From CAJBNH01 sp964447285 (GTDB lineage Bacteria > Myxococcota_A > UBA9042): a stretch of 64,000 bases of DNA. The position numbers were made by a program, and so were the translations under genes. The stretch spans positions 62,001 through 126,000 of the forward strand of contig CAYURO010000002.1 in the NCBI GenBank assembly GCA_964447285.1. The letters are read 5' to 3'. This document shows positions 35,024 through 43,268 of the stretch, piece after piece. Each line of letters opens with the position of its first letter. The stretch's first letter is position 1. The notes beneath the pieces are model-generated. The model was not told the DNA's origin. It made no database searches and worked only from the letters and a program-made list of their open reading frames with translations.

Positions 35024-36352
35024 ATGTCGTCACAGCTCGTCGAGCAGGTCCGCCATGCCGGCGTCGTGGGCGCGGGCGGTGCGGGGTTTCCCACCCATGC
35101 CAAGATCGGGGCCAAGGCCGACGTCGTTCTCGCGAACGGCGCCGAGTGCGAGCCCCTGCTGCACACCGACCAAGTGATCCTCGAGCGTCACCCGCGCGAG
35201 GTGCTGGAAGGGCTGCGCCTGGTCGTGCAGGCCACCGGCGCCTCGCACGGCATCCTCGTGACCAAGAAGGTCTACGCGCACACCATCGCCGTGCTGCAGC
35301 AGCATCTGCCTGCCTTCCCCGAGATCCGACTGGAATTGCTGGATAATTTCTATCCGGCGGGTGACGAGCAGGTCCTGCTCTATGAGGCGACCGGGCGCAT
35401 CACGCCTGAGGGCGGCATCCCGATCCAGGTCGGCGCGGTCGTCAGCAACGTCGGTACCTTGGCCAACGTCGCGGCCGCGGCGCAGGGCGAGCCGGTCGTG
35501 CGACGGTACGTGACGATGGTCGGCGAGGTGGCGCGACCGGGCGTGTACGAGGTTCCCGTCGGCACGCAATTCCGCGATCTGCTTGCTTTTGCGGGCGGTA
35601 CGTCGCTGCACGAGTTCGCGATTCTCGCGGGTGGCCCGATGATGGGCTCGCTGGCCGCAGACGAAGACGAACCCGTCACCAAGACCTCGGGCGGCTTCTT
35701 CGTGCTGCGCAAGGACCACCAGCTGATCGCCTCGCGCCAGGTCAAGGCCGAGACCGACATCAAGCGTTCGATGTCGGCGTGCTGCCAGTGCCGCATGTGC
35801 ACCGATTTGTGCCCCCGCAACAACCTGGGCCACCGCATCGAACCGCACCTGTGGATGCGCGCGGTGAAGTACGGACAGGATCTCTCGGCTGACCAGATCA
35901 CCCAGGCCCACCTGTGCTGTTTGTGTGGCGTGTGCGAGGTCTACTCGTGCCCGCAGGGCCTGTCGCCGCGTCGGGTCGCCGCCGAGCTGAAGTCGCGGAT
36001 GTGGAAGGCCAAGATCGCCAACCCATTCCGCAATCGCCCCGACGCCGTCAACGCCGAGCGTGGCTACCGCAAGATCGCCAAGCACCGCTTGCTGCACCGG
36101 CTGGGTCTGGTTCCCTACGACGTCGAGATGCCCTTCCGCGGGACGTTTGACGACGTCGATCGGGTGGTGCTCAAGCTCAAGCAGCACGTCGGCGCACCTG
36201 CCAGTGCACTGGTGGCCGTGGGCGACAGCGTCACGGTCGGTCAACGCATCGCCGACATGCGCGACGGTGCGTTGGGTGCCGCCATTCACGCATCGATCTC
36301 CGGACGGGTGGCCAAGGTCGACGACCGCGCCATCGTGATCCGGCGGGTCTGA
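35024..36352 (+). CDS. pduS: PduS/RnfC-like flavin- and 4Fe-4S-binding electron-transfer protein
   Basis: 442 residues; AGGAGG precedes the ATG, chosen over an upstream frame start. It carries the nucleotide/flavin-binding Gly-rich start VVGAGGAGFPTHAKIG (complex I 51-kDa/RnfC-like), an SLBB-type middle (GEVARPGVYEVPVGTQFRDLL), and two [4Fe-4S] motifs of C-x2-C-x2-C-x3/4-CP type (about 252-263 and 298-310). A biotinyl/barrel-sandwich-like end follows, with GASALVAVGDSVTVGQRIADM. In 1,2-propanediol microcompartments PduS is a cobalamin reductase or electron shuttle. The gene directly precedes a pduT-like shell gene, which supports PduS rather than a respiratory Rnf subunit; no other rnf genes are near. 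Confidence 0.82.
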   Translation: MSSQLVEQVRHAGVVGAGGAGFPTHAKIGAKADVVLANGAECEPLLHTDQVILERHPREVLEGLRLVVQATGASHGILVTKKVYAHTIAVLQQHLPAFPEIRLELLDNFYPAGDEQVLLYEATGRITPEGGIPIQVGAVVSNVGTLANVAAAAQGEPVVRRYVTMVGEVARPGVYEVPVGTQFRDLLAFAGGTSLHEFAILAGGPMMGSLAADEDEPVTKTSGGFFVLRKDHQLIASRQVKAETDIKRSMSACCQCRMCTDLCPRNNLGHRIEPHLWMRAVKYGQDLSADQITQAHLCCLCGVCEVYSCPQGLSPRRVAAELKSRMWKAKIANPFRNRPDAVNAERGYRKIAKHRLLHRLGLVPYDVEMPFRGTFDDVDRVVLKLKQHVGAPASALVAVGDSVTVGQRIADMRDGALGAAIHASISGRVAKVDDRAIVIRRV

Positions 36353-36362
36353 GGTTTCTGCC

Positions 36363-36935
36363 ATGCATTCAGACAGCTACCCCGAGCCCCAGGTCCCCGC
36401 CATCGGCCTGCTAGAGATGTCCAGCATCGCCCGCGGCGTGATTGCCTGCGACGCGATGGTCAAGCGGGCCGCCGTGACGGTCGTCATCGCCGCGCCCGTC
36501 TGCCCGGGCAAGTTCGTGATCCTGGTCGAGGGCGTCGTGGCCGACGTCGAGCAGGCGATGCAGGCAGGCCTTTACTACACGGGTCCGTCGCACGTGGACG
36601 ACCTGCTGCTGACGCAGGTGCACCCGCAGGTACTGCCGGCCGTGCGCGGGACCACCAAAGTCGAGTCGCTGAAGGCGATTGGCATCGTCGAGACGTTTAC
36701 GGTCGCGGCAACGGTGCTGGGCGCCGACGCGGCGTGCAAGGCGGCCGAGATCGAGCTGGTCGAGATGCGGCTGGCGGTGGGTCTGGGCGGCAAGGCGTAC
36801 TTCACAATGACGGGCGAGCAGCACATGGTCGAGGCGGCCATCGCTGCCGCGGTCGAGAAGCTGGACGGCGGTCTGGTCATCCGGACCGAGATCATTCCCG
36901 CGCCGCACGGCGACATGGGCGACGTCGTCCTGTAG
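36363..36935 (+). CDS. pduT: Bacterial microcompartment shell protein, tandem BMC domains, PduT-like
   Basis: This shell protein of 190 residues has two BMC domains, so it should form trimers that look hexameric (BMC-T). Domain 1 (about 12-95) begins AIGLLEMSSIARGVIACDAM and domain 2 (about 100-180) begins ESLKAIGIVETFTVAATVLGADAA, both with the characteristic G-x-x-E pattern. Cys47 in the PVCPGKF loop corresponds to the pore cysteine by which PduT trimers ligate a [4Fe-4S] cluster, fitting electron transfer from the adjacent PduS-like protein across a shell. No BMC-H, BMC-P or core enzyme gene is present in the window, so these two genes are a satellite locus or a stand-alone electron-transfer pair. 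Confidence 0.88.
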   Translation: MHSDSYPEPQVPAIGLLEMSSIARGVIACDAMVKRAAVTVVIAAPVCPGKFVILVEGVVADVEQAMQAGLYYTGPSHVDDLLLTQVHPQVLPAVRGTTKVESLKAIGIVETFTVAATVLGADAACKAAEIELVEMRLAVGLGGKAYFTMTGEQHMVEAAIAAAVEKLDGGLVIRTEIIPAPHGDMGDVVL

Positions 36936-36972
36936 CGCGCGAGCCGGCGACCTGTCCAGAAACGGCCAAGGC

Positions 36973-37001
36973 TTCACTCTTTCGCCGACCAGGAGTATCC
37001 T
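36973..37001 (+). promoter_or_regulatory. Possible promoter for pta
   Basis: TTCACT, a 17-nt spacer and TATCCT, 156 nt before the pta ATG; the 221-bp gap holds no other recognisable element. Confidence 0.35.
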
Positions 37002-37156
37002 GCCGGGCAGCAGCCTTGGTCCCCCCCGGCCAAGTCCAGCGGATGCCGAAAGCGTTGCAGTTCCGGATCCGGTGTCCGGCGAAGCTCATGGCTGCCTCTC
37101 CCCCCCCTGTCTCGCTCGAGCACGCCCCTCCCCCCCCGGCGCGCAAGGAGCTTCCC

Positions 37157-39259
37157 ATGGCACAGTCCCTGATGGTCCTGACCGCCGACGCCAGCATCGG
37201 CAAGAGCGTGATCTCGCTTGGTCTTGCGGATCAGTTCGAACGTCACGGCGCCCGCACGTCCTACTTCAAGCCCGTCGGCACGTCGGTCACCGGCGACCTC
37301 GACTCCGACGTCTTGTTCGTCCACAAGGTCATGTCATCGAAGCTGCGGCCGCAGGATCTGGTGGCCGTCAGCACGGCCGACGTCTGCCGGGCGATTGCCG
37401 CACATCACTACGACGAAGTGCTGGACCGCATCCTGGAGGCCCACAACCGCCTCGCCCAGACATGTGACGTCATCATCTGCGAGGGCGTCGACAGCCTACG
37501 CAACTTCCCGTCGCTCGAGTCGGACTTCAACCTCGATATCGCCCGCAACATCGATGCGTCGATCCTGCTCATCGCCAACGGCCACAAGCTGGGGGTCGAG
37601 GAGGTGGTCTCGAGCATCAGCCTGACGAACAGCCAACTGGTGGAAAAGGGCGCCCAAGTCTGCGGCGTCATCATCAACCGCGTCGATGAGAAGCTGCGCG
37701 GTGACTTTGCTGAGGAAGCCCGCCGCCAGCTGCGCGCTGAGGGCATTCCGCTGTACGGGGTCCTGCCACACCTCAACGTGCTGTCCAGCCCCCGCATCCG
37801 CGATGTCGTGCGCACGCTGAAGGCCGAGATGCTGGTCGGCGACGAGCAGTTGGCCACTCGCGTGGGCAAGGTTCTGGTCGCGGCGATGGGGCTGGAGAAC
37901 GCCCTGCACTACTTCGAGGACGGCAGCCTGCTGATCACCCCGGGAGACCGCGAGGAGATCCTGCTGGCCGCCGCTGCCGCCTATGGCTGCGACCACTGCC
38001 CGCGCCCCGCCGGTGTGGTGCTGACGGGAGGTTTCGAGCCTCGGCGCAAGGTCATGCAGCTGGTGCGGTCGCTGTCGAAGGGCAAGCTGCCGATCATGCG
38101 CGTGTCGCAGAACACGTACGAGACCGCGATTGCCGTCAACGCCATCCAGCCCGTGCTGGACGCTGAGCAGGAAGACAAGGCCTTGGCGATTCGCGCGGCG
38201 ATGGAAGAGTTCATCGACGTCGACCGTCTGGTCGAGCAGCGGTTCGAGACGACCAAGCGTGTCGTGTCGCCGCAGCGCTTCATGCGCTCGATTCGCGACA
38301 TGGCCAAGGGGCAGAAGAAGAAGATCGTGCTGCCCGAGGCCAACGTCGACCGCATCCTGAAGGCGACCGAGGCCCTGCGGCGCCAAGACATCGTGGACGT
38401 GGTGCTGATCGGCGACGAGTTGGAGATCCGCAAGTACGCCAAGCAGTTGGACGTGACCTTGGACGAGCACGTCGAGATCGTGAACCCCAAGACCGACCCG
38501 CGCTTCGAGCTGTACGTGCAGACGCTGCTTGACGCCCGCAAGCACAAGGCGATGCACGAGGACGTGGCGCGCGACCTGATGGCCGACCGCAACTACTTCG
38601 GCACGATGATGGTTCACTTGGGCCACGCCGACGGCATGGTGTCCGGCTCGACGACCACCACCCAGGCGACGTTGCGTCCCGCGTTCGAGTTCGTGCGCAC
38701 CCGCCCCGGCATCCAGCACGTGTCCAGCATCTTCTTCATGTGCCTGCCGGATAAGGTGCTGGTCTATGGTGACTGCGCGGTGATCCCCAACCCCACCGCG
38801 GAGCAGCTGGCCGACATCGCGGTCGCCAGCGCCGAGACCGCCGCCGCCTTCGGCATCGAGCCGCGTGTCGCGATGCTGTCGTACTCGACGGGCGATTCGG
38901 GCAAGGGCGCAGACGTGGATCTGGTGCGAGAGGCGACGCAGCTGGTCCTCAGCCGTCACCCGGACATGATGATCGAAGGCCCCATCCAGTACGACGCCGC
39001 CATCGACCCCGACGTCGCCCGCACCAAGCTGCCGAACAGCAAGGTGGCCGGCCGCGCGACCGTGTTCATCTTCCCGGACCTGAACACCGGCAACAACACG
39101 TACAAGGCCGTACAGCGGTCCGCCGGCGCCATCGCGATTGGCCCCGTGCTGCAGGGCCTGCGCAAGCCCGTCAACGACCTGAGCCGCGGCGCCACGATCA
39201 CCGACATCGTCAACACCGTGATCGTGACGGCAATTCAGGCCACGACCAACCCGGACTGA
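37157..39259 (+). CDS. pta: Phosphate acetyltransferase, long (class II) form
   Basis: Converts acetyl-CoA and phosphate to acetyl-phosphate. 700 residues, the size of class II Pta: an N-terminal dethiobiotin-synthetase-like P-loop domain (about 1-225, degenerate Walker A ADASIGKS), a DRTGG domain (about 226-355), then the catalytic domain from about 370 with KKKIVLPEANVDRILKATEAL, GMVSGSTTTTQATLRPAF, MLSYSTGDSGKGADVDLV and FPDLNTGNNTYKAVQRSAGAIAIGP. The ATG is preceded by AAGGAG. The N-terminal domains in E. coli mediate allosteric control by NADH and pyruvate. It forms an ATP-yielding pair with the following ackA. Microcompartments normally use PduL instead of Pta, so this enzyme works outside or independently of a shell. 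Confidence 0.93.
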   Translation: MAQSLMVLTADASIGKSVISLGLADQFERHGARTSYFKPVGTSVTGDLDSDVLFVHKVMSSKLRPQDLVAVSTADVCRAIAAHHYDEVLDRILEAHNRLAQTCDVIICEGVDSLRNFPSLESDFNLDIARNIDASILLIANGHKLGVEEVVSSISLTNSQLVEKGAQVCGVIINRVDEKLRGDFAEEARRQLRAEGIPLYGVLPHLNVLSSPRIRDVVRTLKAEMLVGDEQLATRVGKVLVAAMGLENALHYFEDGSLLITPGDREEILLAAAAAYGCDHCPRPAGVVLTGGFEPRRKVMQLVRSLSKGKLPIMRVSQNTYETAIAVNAIQPVLDAEQEDKALAIRAAMEEFIDVDRLVEQRFETTKRVVSPQRFMRSIRDMAKGQKKKIVLPEANVDRILKATEALRRQDIVDVVLIGDELEIRKYAKQLDVTLDEHVEIVNPKTDPRFELYVQTLLDARKHKAMHEDVARDLMADRNYFGTMMVHLGHADGMVSGSTTTTQATLRPAFEFVRTRPGIQHVSSIFFMCLPDKVLVYGDCAVIPNPTAEQLADIAVASAETAAAFGIEPRVAMLSYSTGDSGKGADVDLVREATQLVLSRHPDMMIEGPIQYDAAIDPDVARTKLPNSKVAGRATVFIFPDLNTGNNTYKAVQRSAGAIAIGPVLQGLRKPVNDLSRGATITDIVNTVIVTAIQATTNPD

Positions 39260-39373
39260 CCCCCCGTCTGGACTTCGACTGCTCGGAACGCTACCCACTC
39301 CTTCGTCGCGGCCTGCCTTCCCCTCTCCGACGGCGTGCTGGGCGTGACGCCCCCGCCAGAGGTGCACCCAACC

Positions 39374-40582
39374 ATGAAGATCCTCGTCCTGAACTGCGGC
39401 AGTTCCTCTATCAAATACCAGCTGTTCCGCATGCCTGAGGCGGACGTTCTGGCACGCGGCCTTGTGCAGCGCATCGGCGAGCCCATGAGCCAGATCGACC
39501 AGCAGAGCCCCGCCGGCACCTTCCGCCTCTCGGAGCCCGTGCCCGACCACGGCGTCGGTCTGAAGCGCGTCATCGAGATGATGACCCAGGGCGAGGGAGC
39601 GCCTCTTGGCTCGGTCGACGAGATCGCGGCGGTCGGCCACCGCGTGGTGCATGGCGGCGAGCGGTTTACCCAGACCGTCCTCATCGACGACGAAGTGATT
39701 GCGGCGGTCGAGGCAAACGTCGAGCTCGCGCCCCTGCACAACCCTCCGAACCTGCTGGGCATCCGTGTCGCGCGGTCGGTCATGCCGCACACGCCGCAGG
39801 TTGGCGTGTTCGACACCGCGTTCCATCAGACCATGCCGCCGCGCGCCTACCTTTACGCCCTGCCGATGTCGCTATACCGCGAGGGTCGCATCCGCCGCTA
39901 TGGATTCCACGGCACGTCGCACCGCTATGTGTCGGCGCGGGCAGCGGAGTACATGGGGCGGTCGCTCGAGCACCTCAAGCTGATCACCTGTCACTTGGGC
40001 AACGGCGCAAGCCTCGCCGCCATCGAGAACGGTCAGTCGATCGACACGACGATGGGCCTGACGCCGCTGGAGGGTCTGGTGATGGGCACCCGGTCGGGTG
40101 ACGTGGACCCCGGCATCCTGCTGTACCTGGCACGCAGCCGCGGCCTGTCCATCGATGCCTTGGACAAGCTGCTGAACAAGCAAAGCGGTCTATTGGGATT
40201 GTCGGGCAAAAGCAACGACATGCGCGAGCTGGAGAAACTGGCGGCCGATGGCGACCAGGATGCCGACCTCGCGCTTGACGTCTTCTGCTACCGGATCCGC
40301 AAGTATATCGGCGCGTACATGGCCGCGCTGGGCGGACTCGACGCCCTCATCTTCACCGGCGGAATTGGCGAGAATTCGTCGTACATTCGGGAGCATGTCT
40401 GCAAGGGTCTGGACGGTCTGGGCGTCTGCCTCGACGTCGGCCTCAATGCGACAGCTCCCCGTGGGTCCGAGTGCGACGTCAGCGCGTACGGCAGTCGTAG
40501 CCGCGTGCTGGTGGTGCCCACCGATGAAGAGAAGCGGATTGCGATGGACACCTACGCGCTGGCCACCGCTACCGCCAAATAG
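39374..40582 (+). CDS. ackA: Acetate kinase
   Basis: Acetyl-phosphate + ADP to acetate + ATP. 402 residues, the normal length: MKILVLNCGSSSIKYQLF (phosphate/Asn7 region), AVGHRVVHGGE (catalytic Arg), YGFHGTSHRYVS (His in the acetate/phosphate site), LGNGASLAAIENGQSIDTTMGLTPLEGLVMGTRSGDVDPG and FTGGIGENSSYIRE, all hallmark motifs. It starts 115 nt after pta and ends 27 nt before a convergent lipoprotein gene. Confidence 0.95.
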   Translation: MKILVLNCGSSSIKYQLFRMPEADVLARGLVQRIGEPMSQIDQQSPAGTFRLSEPVPDHGVGLKRVIEMMTQGEGAPLGSVDEIAAVGHRVVHGGERFTQTVLIDDEVIAAVEANVELAPLHNPPNLLGIRVARSVMPHTPQVGVFDTAFHQTMPPRAYLYALPMSLYREGRIRRYGFHGTSHRYVSARAAEYMGRSLEHLKLITCHLGNGASLAAIENGQSIDTTMGLTPLEGLVMGTRSGDVDPGILLYLARSRGLSIDALDKLLNKQSGLLGLSGKSNDMRELEKLAADGDQDADLALDVFCYRIRKYIGAYMAALGGLDALIFTGGIGENSSYIREHVCKGLDGLGVCLDVGLNATAPRGSECDVSAYGSRSRVLVVPTDEEKRIAMDTYALATATAK

Positions 40583-40609
40583 ACCGCGGTCACCTGAGCT
40601 TGCGTGGGT

Positions 40610-41641
40610 CTACTTCGCCGACTCCGCGGTCAGCGCCGCCTCGACCGCCTTGGCCAATTCGATCGATGCGGCCTTGTCGCCGGCCATGTTCATCACGGCG
40701 ACCAGGCACCCCGTCTCGCCGTCGATGAAGCTGACGCTGTGCGTGCCCATCATCGATACGTAAAGACCGCCCTTGCCGATGGCGACGTCGGACGGTGGCT
40801 CCGTCTTGAAGCGGGCACCCTGCTTGATCATTTGCTCCTTCATCTGCGGGATGAACTTGTCGTCGAAGGTCCCACCGCACGTGTAGTTGACCGACGCGGA
40901 CTTGAAGTCCGGCAGCTCGAACTTGCACGCCATCTGGTCCACCATGACGGAGTCGGCGCTGGCCTTGCCGTCCTTCAGGAACTTGTCCCGCAGGTCCGCA
41001 GGCAACAGCTTGTCGCAATCGAGCGCGTACTTGCCCATCTCGAGCGGCGGCAACATCGGGGGCTTCAGCGCCGCGGCGACGTCCTTGGCCAGATCGGTGA
41101 CCTTGTCGCCCTCGCGGTAGGCCGAGACCGTCACGTGGCAGTCCGCGTCGTCGTCGTAGAACTCCAGCTGGGTGTCAGACCCGAACGCGGCGCGTCCCAA
41201 TCCGACGATGGCAGGCTTCTCTTTCTCGACGGCCTTTTGCTGGAACTGCTTGAGCGTCGTGGTGCGCCGACAGTCGTACGTGATGTGCCACGCAAGCCCG
41301 CCGTCCTTGTTCACGGAACACATCAGCGTGCGGTTGACCATCGAGCCAGCCTGCAGCTCGGCACCGCCCATGTACTTGGTTCGCAGCGCCGCTGGCACCA
41401 GCTTGTCACAGCTCAGGTCGCCGCCGCCGGTCGTCGCGGTCGCCAGCGCAGTCGGATCGCCCGCCGCAAGGGCCTCTCCCACCTTCTTGGCCGCCGCCTC
41501 CGGATCCTTGGCCACCTCTTCAGCCGTCAGACCGCCCGCCTTGGGTACCGGGGGCTTGTCTGCCGCCGCGTCCTTCTTGCCACAGGCCGTCGCCGCCAAC
41601 GCAAAGGCCATCGCCACCGCTACCCAACGCATGTTCGTCAT
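40610..41641 (-). CDS. Lipoprotein with two copies of a Cys-containing domain, function unknown
   Basis: A 343-residue lipoprotein: signal MTNMRWVAVAMAFALAATAC (Cys20), then a Lys/Ala/Pro-rich linker. Two related domains follow: domain 1 (about 75-195) and domain 2 (about 205-340), each opening with (S/D)CDKL(V/L)PA(A/D)LR and containing SMVxxxxC and CxVxVxxY/CLVAVMNM strands, indicating an internal duplication with conserved cysteines. GAGG lies upstream of the ATG. No enzyme motif recognised. It converges with ackA. Confidence 0.7.
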   Translation of the reverse strand: MTNMRWVAVAMAFALAATACGKKDAAADKPPVPKAGGLTAEEVAKDPEAAAKKVGEALAAGDPTALATATTGGGDLSCDKLVPAALRTKYMGGAELQAGSMVNRTLMCSVNKDGGLAWHITYDCRRTTTLKQFQQKAVEKEKPAIVGLGRAAFGSDTQLEFYDDDADCHVTVSAYREGDKVTDLAKDVAAALKPPMLPPLEMGKYALDCDKLLPADLRDKFLKDGKASADSVMVDQMACKFELPDFKSASVNYTCGGTFDDKFIPQMKEQMIKQGARFKTEPPSDVAIGKGGLYVSMMGTHSVSFIDGETGCLVAVMNMAGDKAASIELAKAVEAALTAESAK

Positions 41642-41808
41642 GAAAGTCGCGCCTCGTTACGGGCCAAGCTGGTGTCTATTCGCCTGAGCAGAGGCCCGTA
41701 ATGGTCCACTCAGGGGTAGTGGCGAATGGTGTGCTGGACGAAGTGCGGCGTCAATGGCGCGGGAGCGGGTTGTCCGGACCGGGCGATTTGCCTGCGAACC
41801 GTCGGCAC

Positions 41809-41840
41809 AAAACAACAAAAGCCCGCGTTTTCACGCGAGC
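41809..41840 (-). terminator. Rho-independent terminator of the tmRNA gene
   Basis: An 8-bp stem (GCTCGCGT pairing with ACGCGGGC across a GAAA loop, minus strand) is followed by a T-rich run, 6 nt beyond the tmRNA CCA end. Confidence 0.85.
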
Positions 41841-41845
41841 TTTCT

Positions 41846-42209
41846 TGGTGGAGGCGCCGGGAGTCGAACCCGGGTCCGGAAACGTTCTACGGTACCCTCT
41901 ACGTGCGTAGTCGTCGGATTTGTACCGGATGGAGTCCCCCCGTCGACCGGGTACTTCCACCAGAGTCCAGAAAAGTCTCGCCCTCACGCGCCTGGACATC
42001 GCGCTTGGACCAGCCCACTGAAAAGGCGACGACCGAACCCAGTGGGCACGGTTCGGTCGTCGTCGCCGGAAGGGTTTTTAAGCCTTACGCAGCGAGAGCA
42101 AGTTCAACGTTGTCGTTGGCACTTGTAAGTTGCCCCTTTTTGACGCGGCCTGAGGCACCGCGGCACGCCAGCACAGCTTCACTGTCCCCGTCGAAGCCGT
42201 TACGCCCCC
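41846..42209 (-). ncRNA. ssrA: Transfer-messenger RNA (tmRNA)
   Basis: Rescues stalled ribosomes. The 364-nt minus-strand RNA starts GGGGGCGTAACGGCTTCGACG and ends with CCTCCACCA; the two ends pair in a seven-base-pair acceptor stem with a GU pair, beside a T-arm with GGTTCGACTCCC. The tag reading frame (42085-42120) encodes ANDNVELALAA with resume codon GCC and a TAA stop, a classical proteobacterial degradation tag. All protein-like frames over this stretch are artefacts. Confidence 0.98.
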
Positions 42210-42269
42210 AGTTTTCACAGAACGCCCCGTCCGATGCCGCTTGCGCGCTCTTTCGGGGATGCAAGGGAC

Positions 42270-42297
42270 AGCATAGGCCGCCACGGGGGAGAGTCAA
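42270..42297 (-). promoter_or_regulatory. Promoter of the tmRNA gene
   Basis: TTGACT, a 16-nt spacer and TATGCT on the minus strand, about 60 nt upstream of the mature 5' end; this leaves a short precursor leader to be processed. The -35 overlaps the stop of the methyltransferase gene. Confidence 0.6.
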
Positions 42298-43238
42298 CCG
42301 GCGTCGGGGCCGGCAACGTCCGGTGGAGCTTCCAATCCGCCCGATCCGGGCAGCCCAACGACGCGCAACAGCTGCATGTCCAGCCGCGGCAAATCGGCCA
42401 ACAGCGCCTGCAACTGCCTGATGGCCAAGCCGTTGGACCGCTGGACCTTGCGGGCGAGGATGAGCTCGTTCTTCAGCGAGTGCTCCCACCCGGCCAATTC
42501 GGTCACGGTCACTTGATAACCGTGCGCCTCGAGCAACAGTGCGCGAACCACGTTGGTCAGGTGGGCGCCAAACTCGCGGCGGTGCCATGCGTGGCGCCAC
42601 AGTGGTCCCAGCCCGGCACGAACGCCCGTACCGCCGCCCAGCAGGCGCGCCACTTCGGCCTGACAACACGGGACCACAGCAATCAGCGGGGCTTGTGCGC
42701 GAATGCCCAAGGCCAGCGCATCGTCCGTCGCGGTGTCGCAGGCGTGCAGGGCCACGACGGCGTCGATGCGGATAGGGCCGTCCTGCACCTCGGCCGCCCA
42801 GTCCGCCACGGTCCGTTCTGCAAACAGCATCCGGTCGTAGCCGAGCCGATGCGCCCGTTCCTTGCCCCTGGCCACAAGCTCGGGCCTGACCTCCACCGAC
42901 CACAGCTGTCCCCTGCCCCGCGGCCCGAAGAACAGCTCGTACAGCACGAAGCCCAGATAGGCGTTGCCCGCGCCTGCATCGACCAGCACCGGCTCTGGCT
43001 GCCGCGCAAAGGCGTCGTCGATGCCGGGTCGCAGCAGGTTGGCCAGGTGGTTGATCTGCTTGAGCTTGCGTCGCGTATCGGCGTTCAGGTCGCCCGTGCG
43101 GGTCAGCAAGTGCAGCTCTTGCAGCAGGGCGGCGGACTGATCGGGCAGCAGCTCGCGGTGCACGTCGGACGCGGCGACGGCGACACGCGCTGGCGTGGGC
43201 GCGGGATTCGGCGCTCGGTGGAACTTGCGGGAGGCCAT
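42294..43238 (-). CDS. Class I SAM-dependent methyltransferase (GSTCD/METTL25-like)
   Basis: 314 residues; AGGA precedes the ATG. The SAM-binding motif VLVDAGAGNAYLGFVLYELFF (about 87-107) and acidic post-motif strand LWSVEVRPEL are followed by AVVALHACDTATDDAL and LIAVVPCCQAEVARLL. The HACDTATD plus VPCCQ pair is characteristic of the Methyltransf_32 family (GSTCD, METTL25), whose substrates in bacteria are mostly unknown, with RNA or protein likely. An N-terminal helical region precedes the Rossmann domain. It ends inside the tmRNA promoter. Confidence 0.8.
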   Translation of the reverse strand: MASRKFHRAPNPAPTPARVAVAASDVHRELLPDQSAALLQELHLLTRTGDLNADTRRKLKQINHLANLLRPGIDDAFARQPEPVLVDAGAGNAYLGFVLYELFFGPRGRGQLWSVEVRPELVARGKERAHRLGYDRMLFAERTVADWAAEVQDGPIRIDAVVALHACDTATDDALALGIRAQAPLIAVVPCCQAEVARLLGGGTGVRAGLGPLWRHAWHRREFGAHLTNVVRALLLEAHGYQVTVTELAGWEHSLKNELILARKVQRSNGLAIRQLQALLADLPRLDMQLLRVVGLPGSGGLEAPPDVAGPDAG

Positions 43239-43268
43239 GGACGGGTCCTGATGCGGCCGGGCTGAAGG

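Noticed and set aside
35024..36352. Respiratory RnfC as an alternative reading of the PduS-like gene
   Set aside because: No rnfA/B/D/E/G genes are near, and the next gene is a tandem-BMC shell protein, which favours the PduS assignment; RnfC was kept only as a relative.
41846..42284. Several protein-like frames around the tmRNA, and a tRNA-like T-arm near 41860
   Set aside because: The whole stretch folds as tmRNA with a tag peptide; the T-arm belongs to its tRNA-like domain and the frames have no ribosome sites or coding bias.
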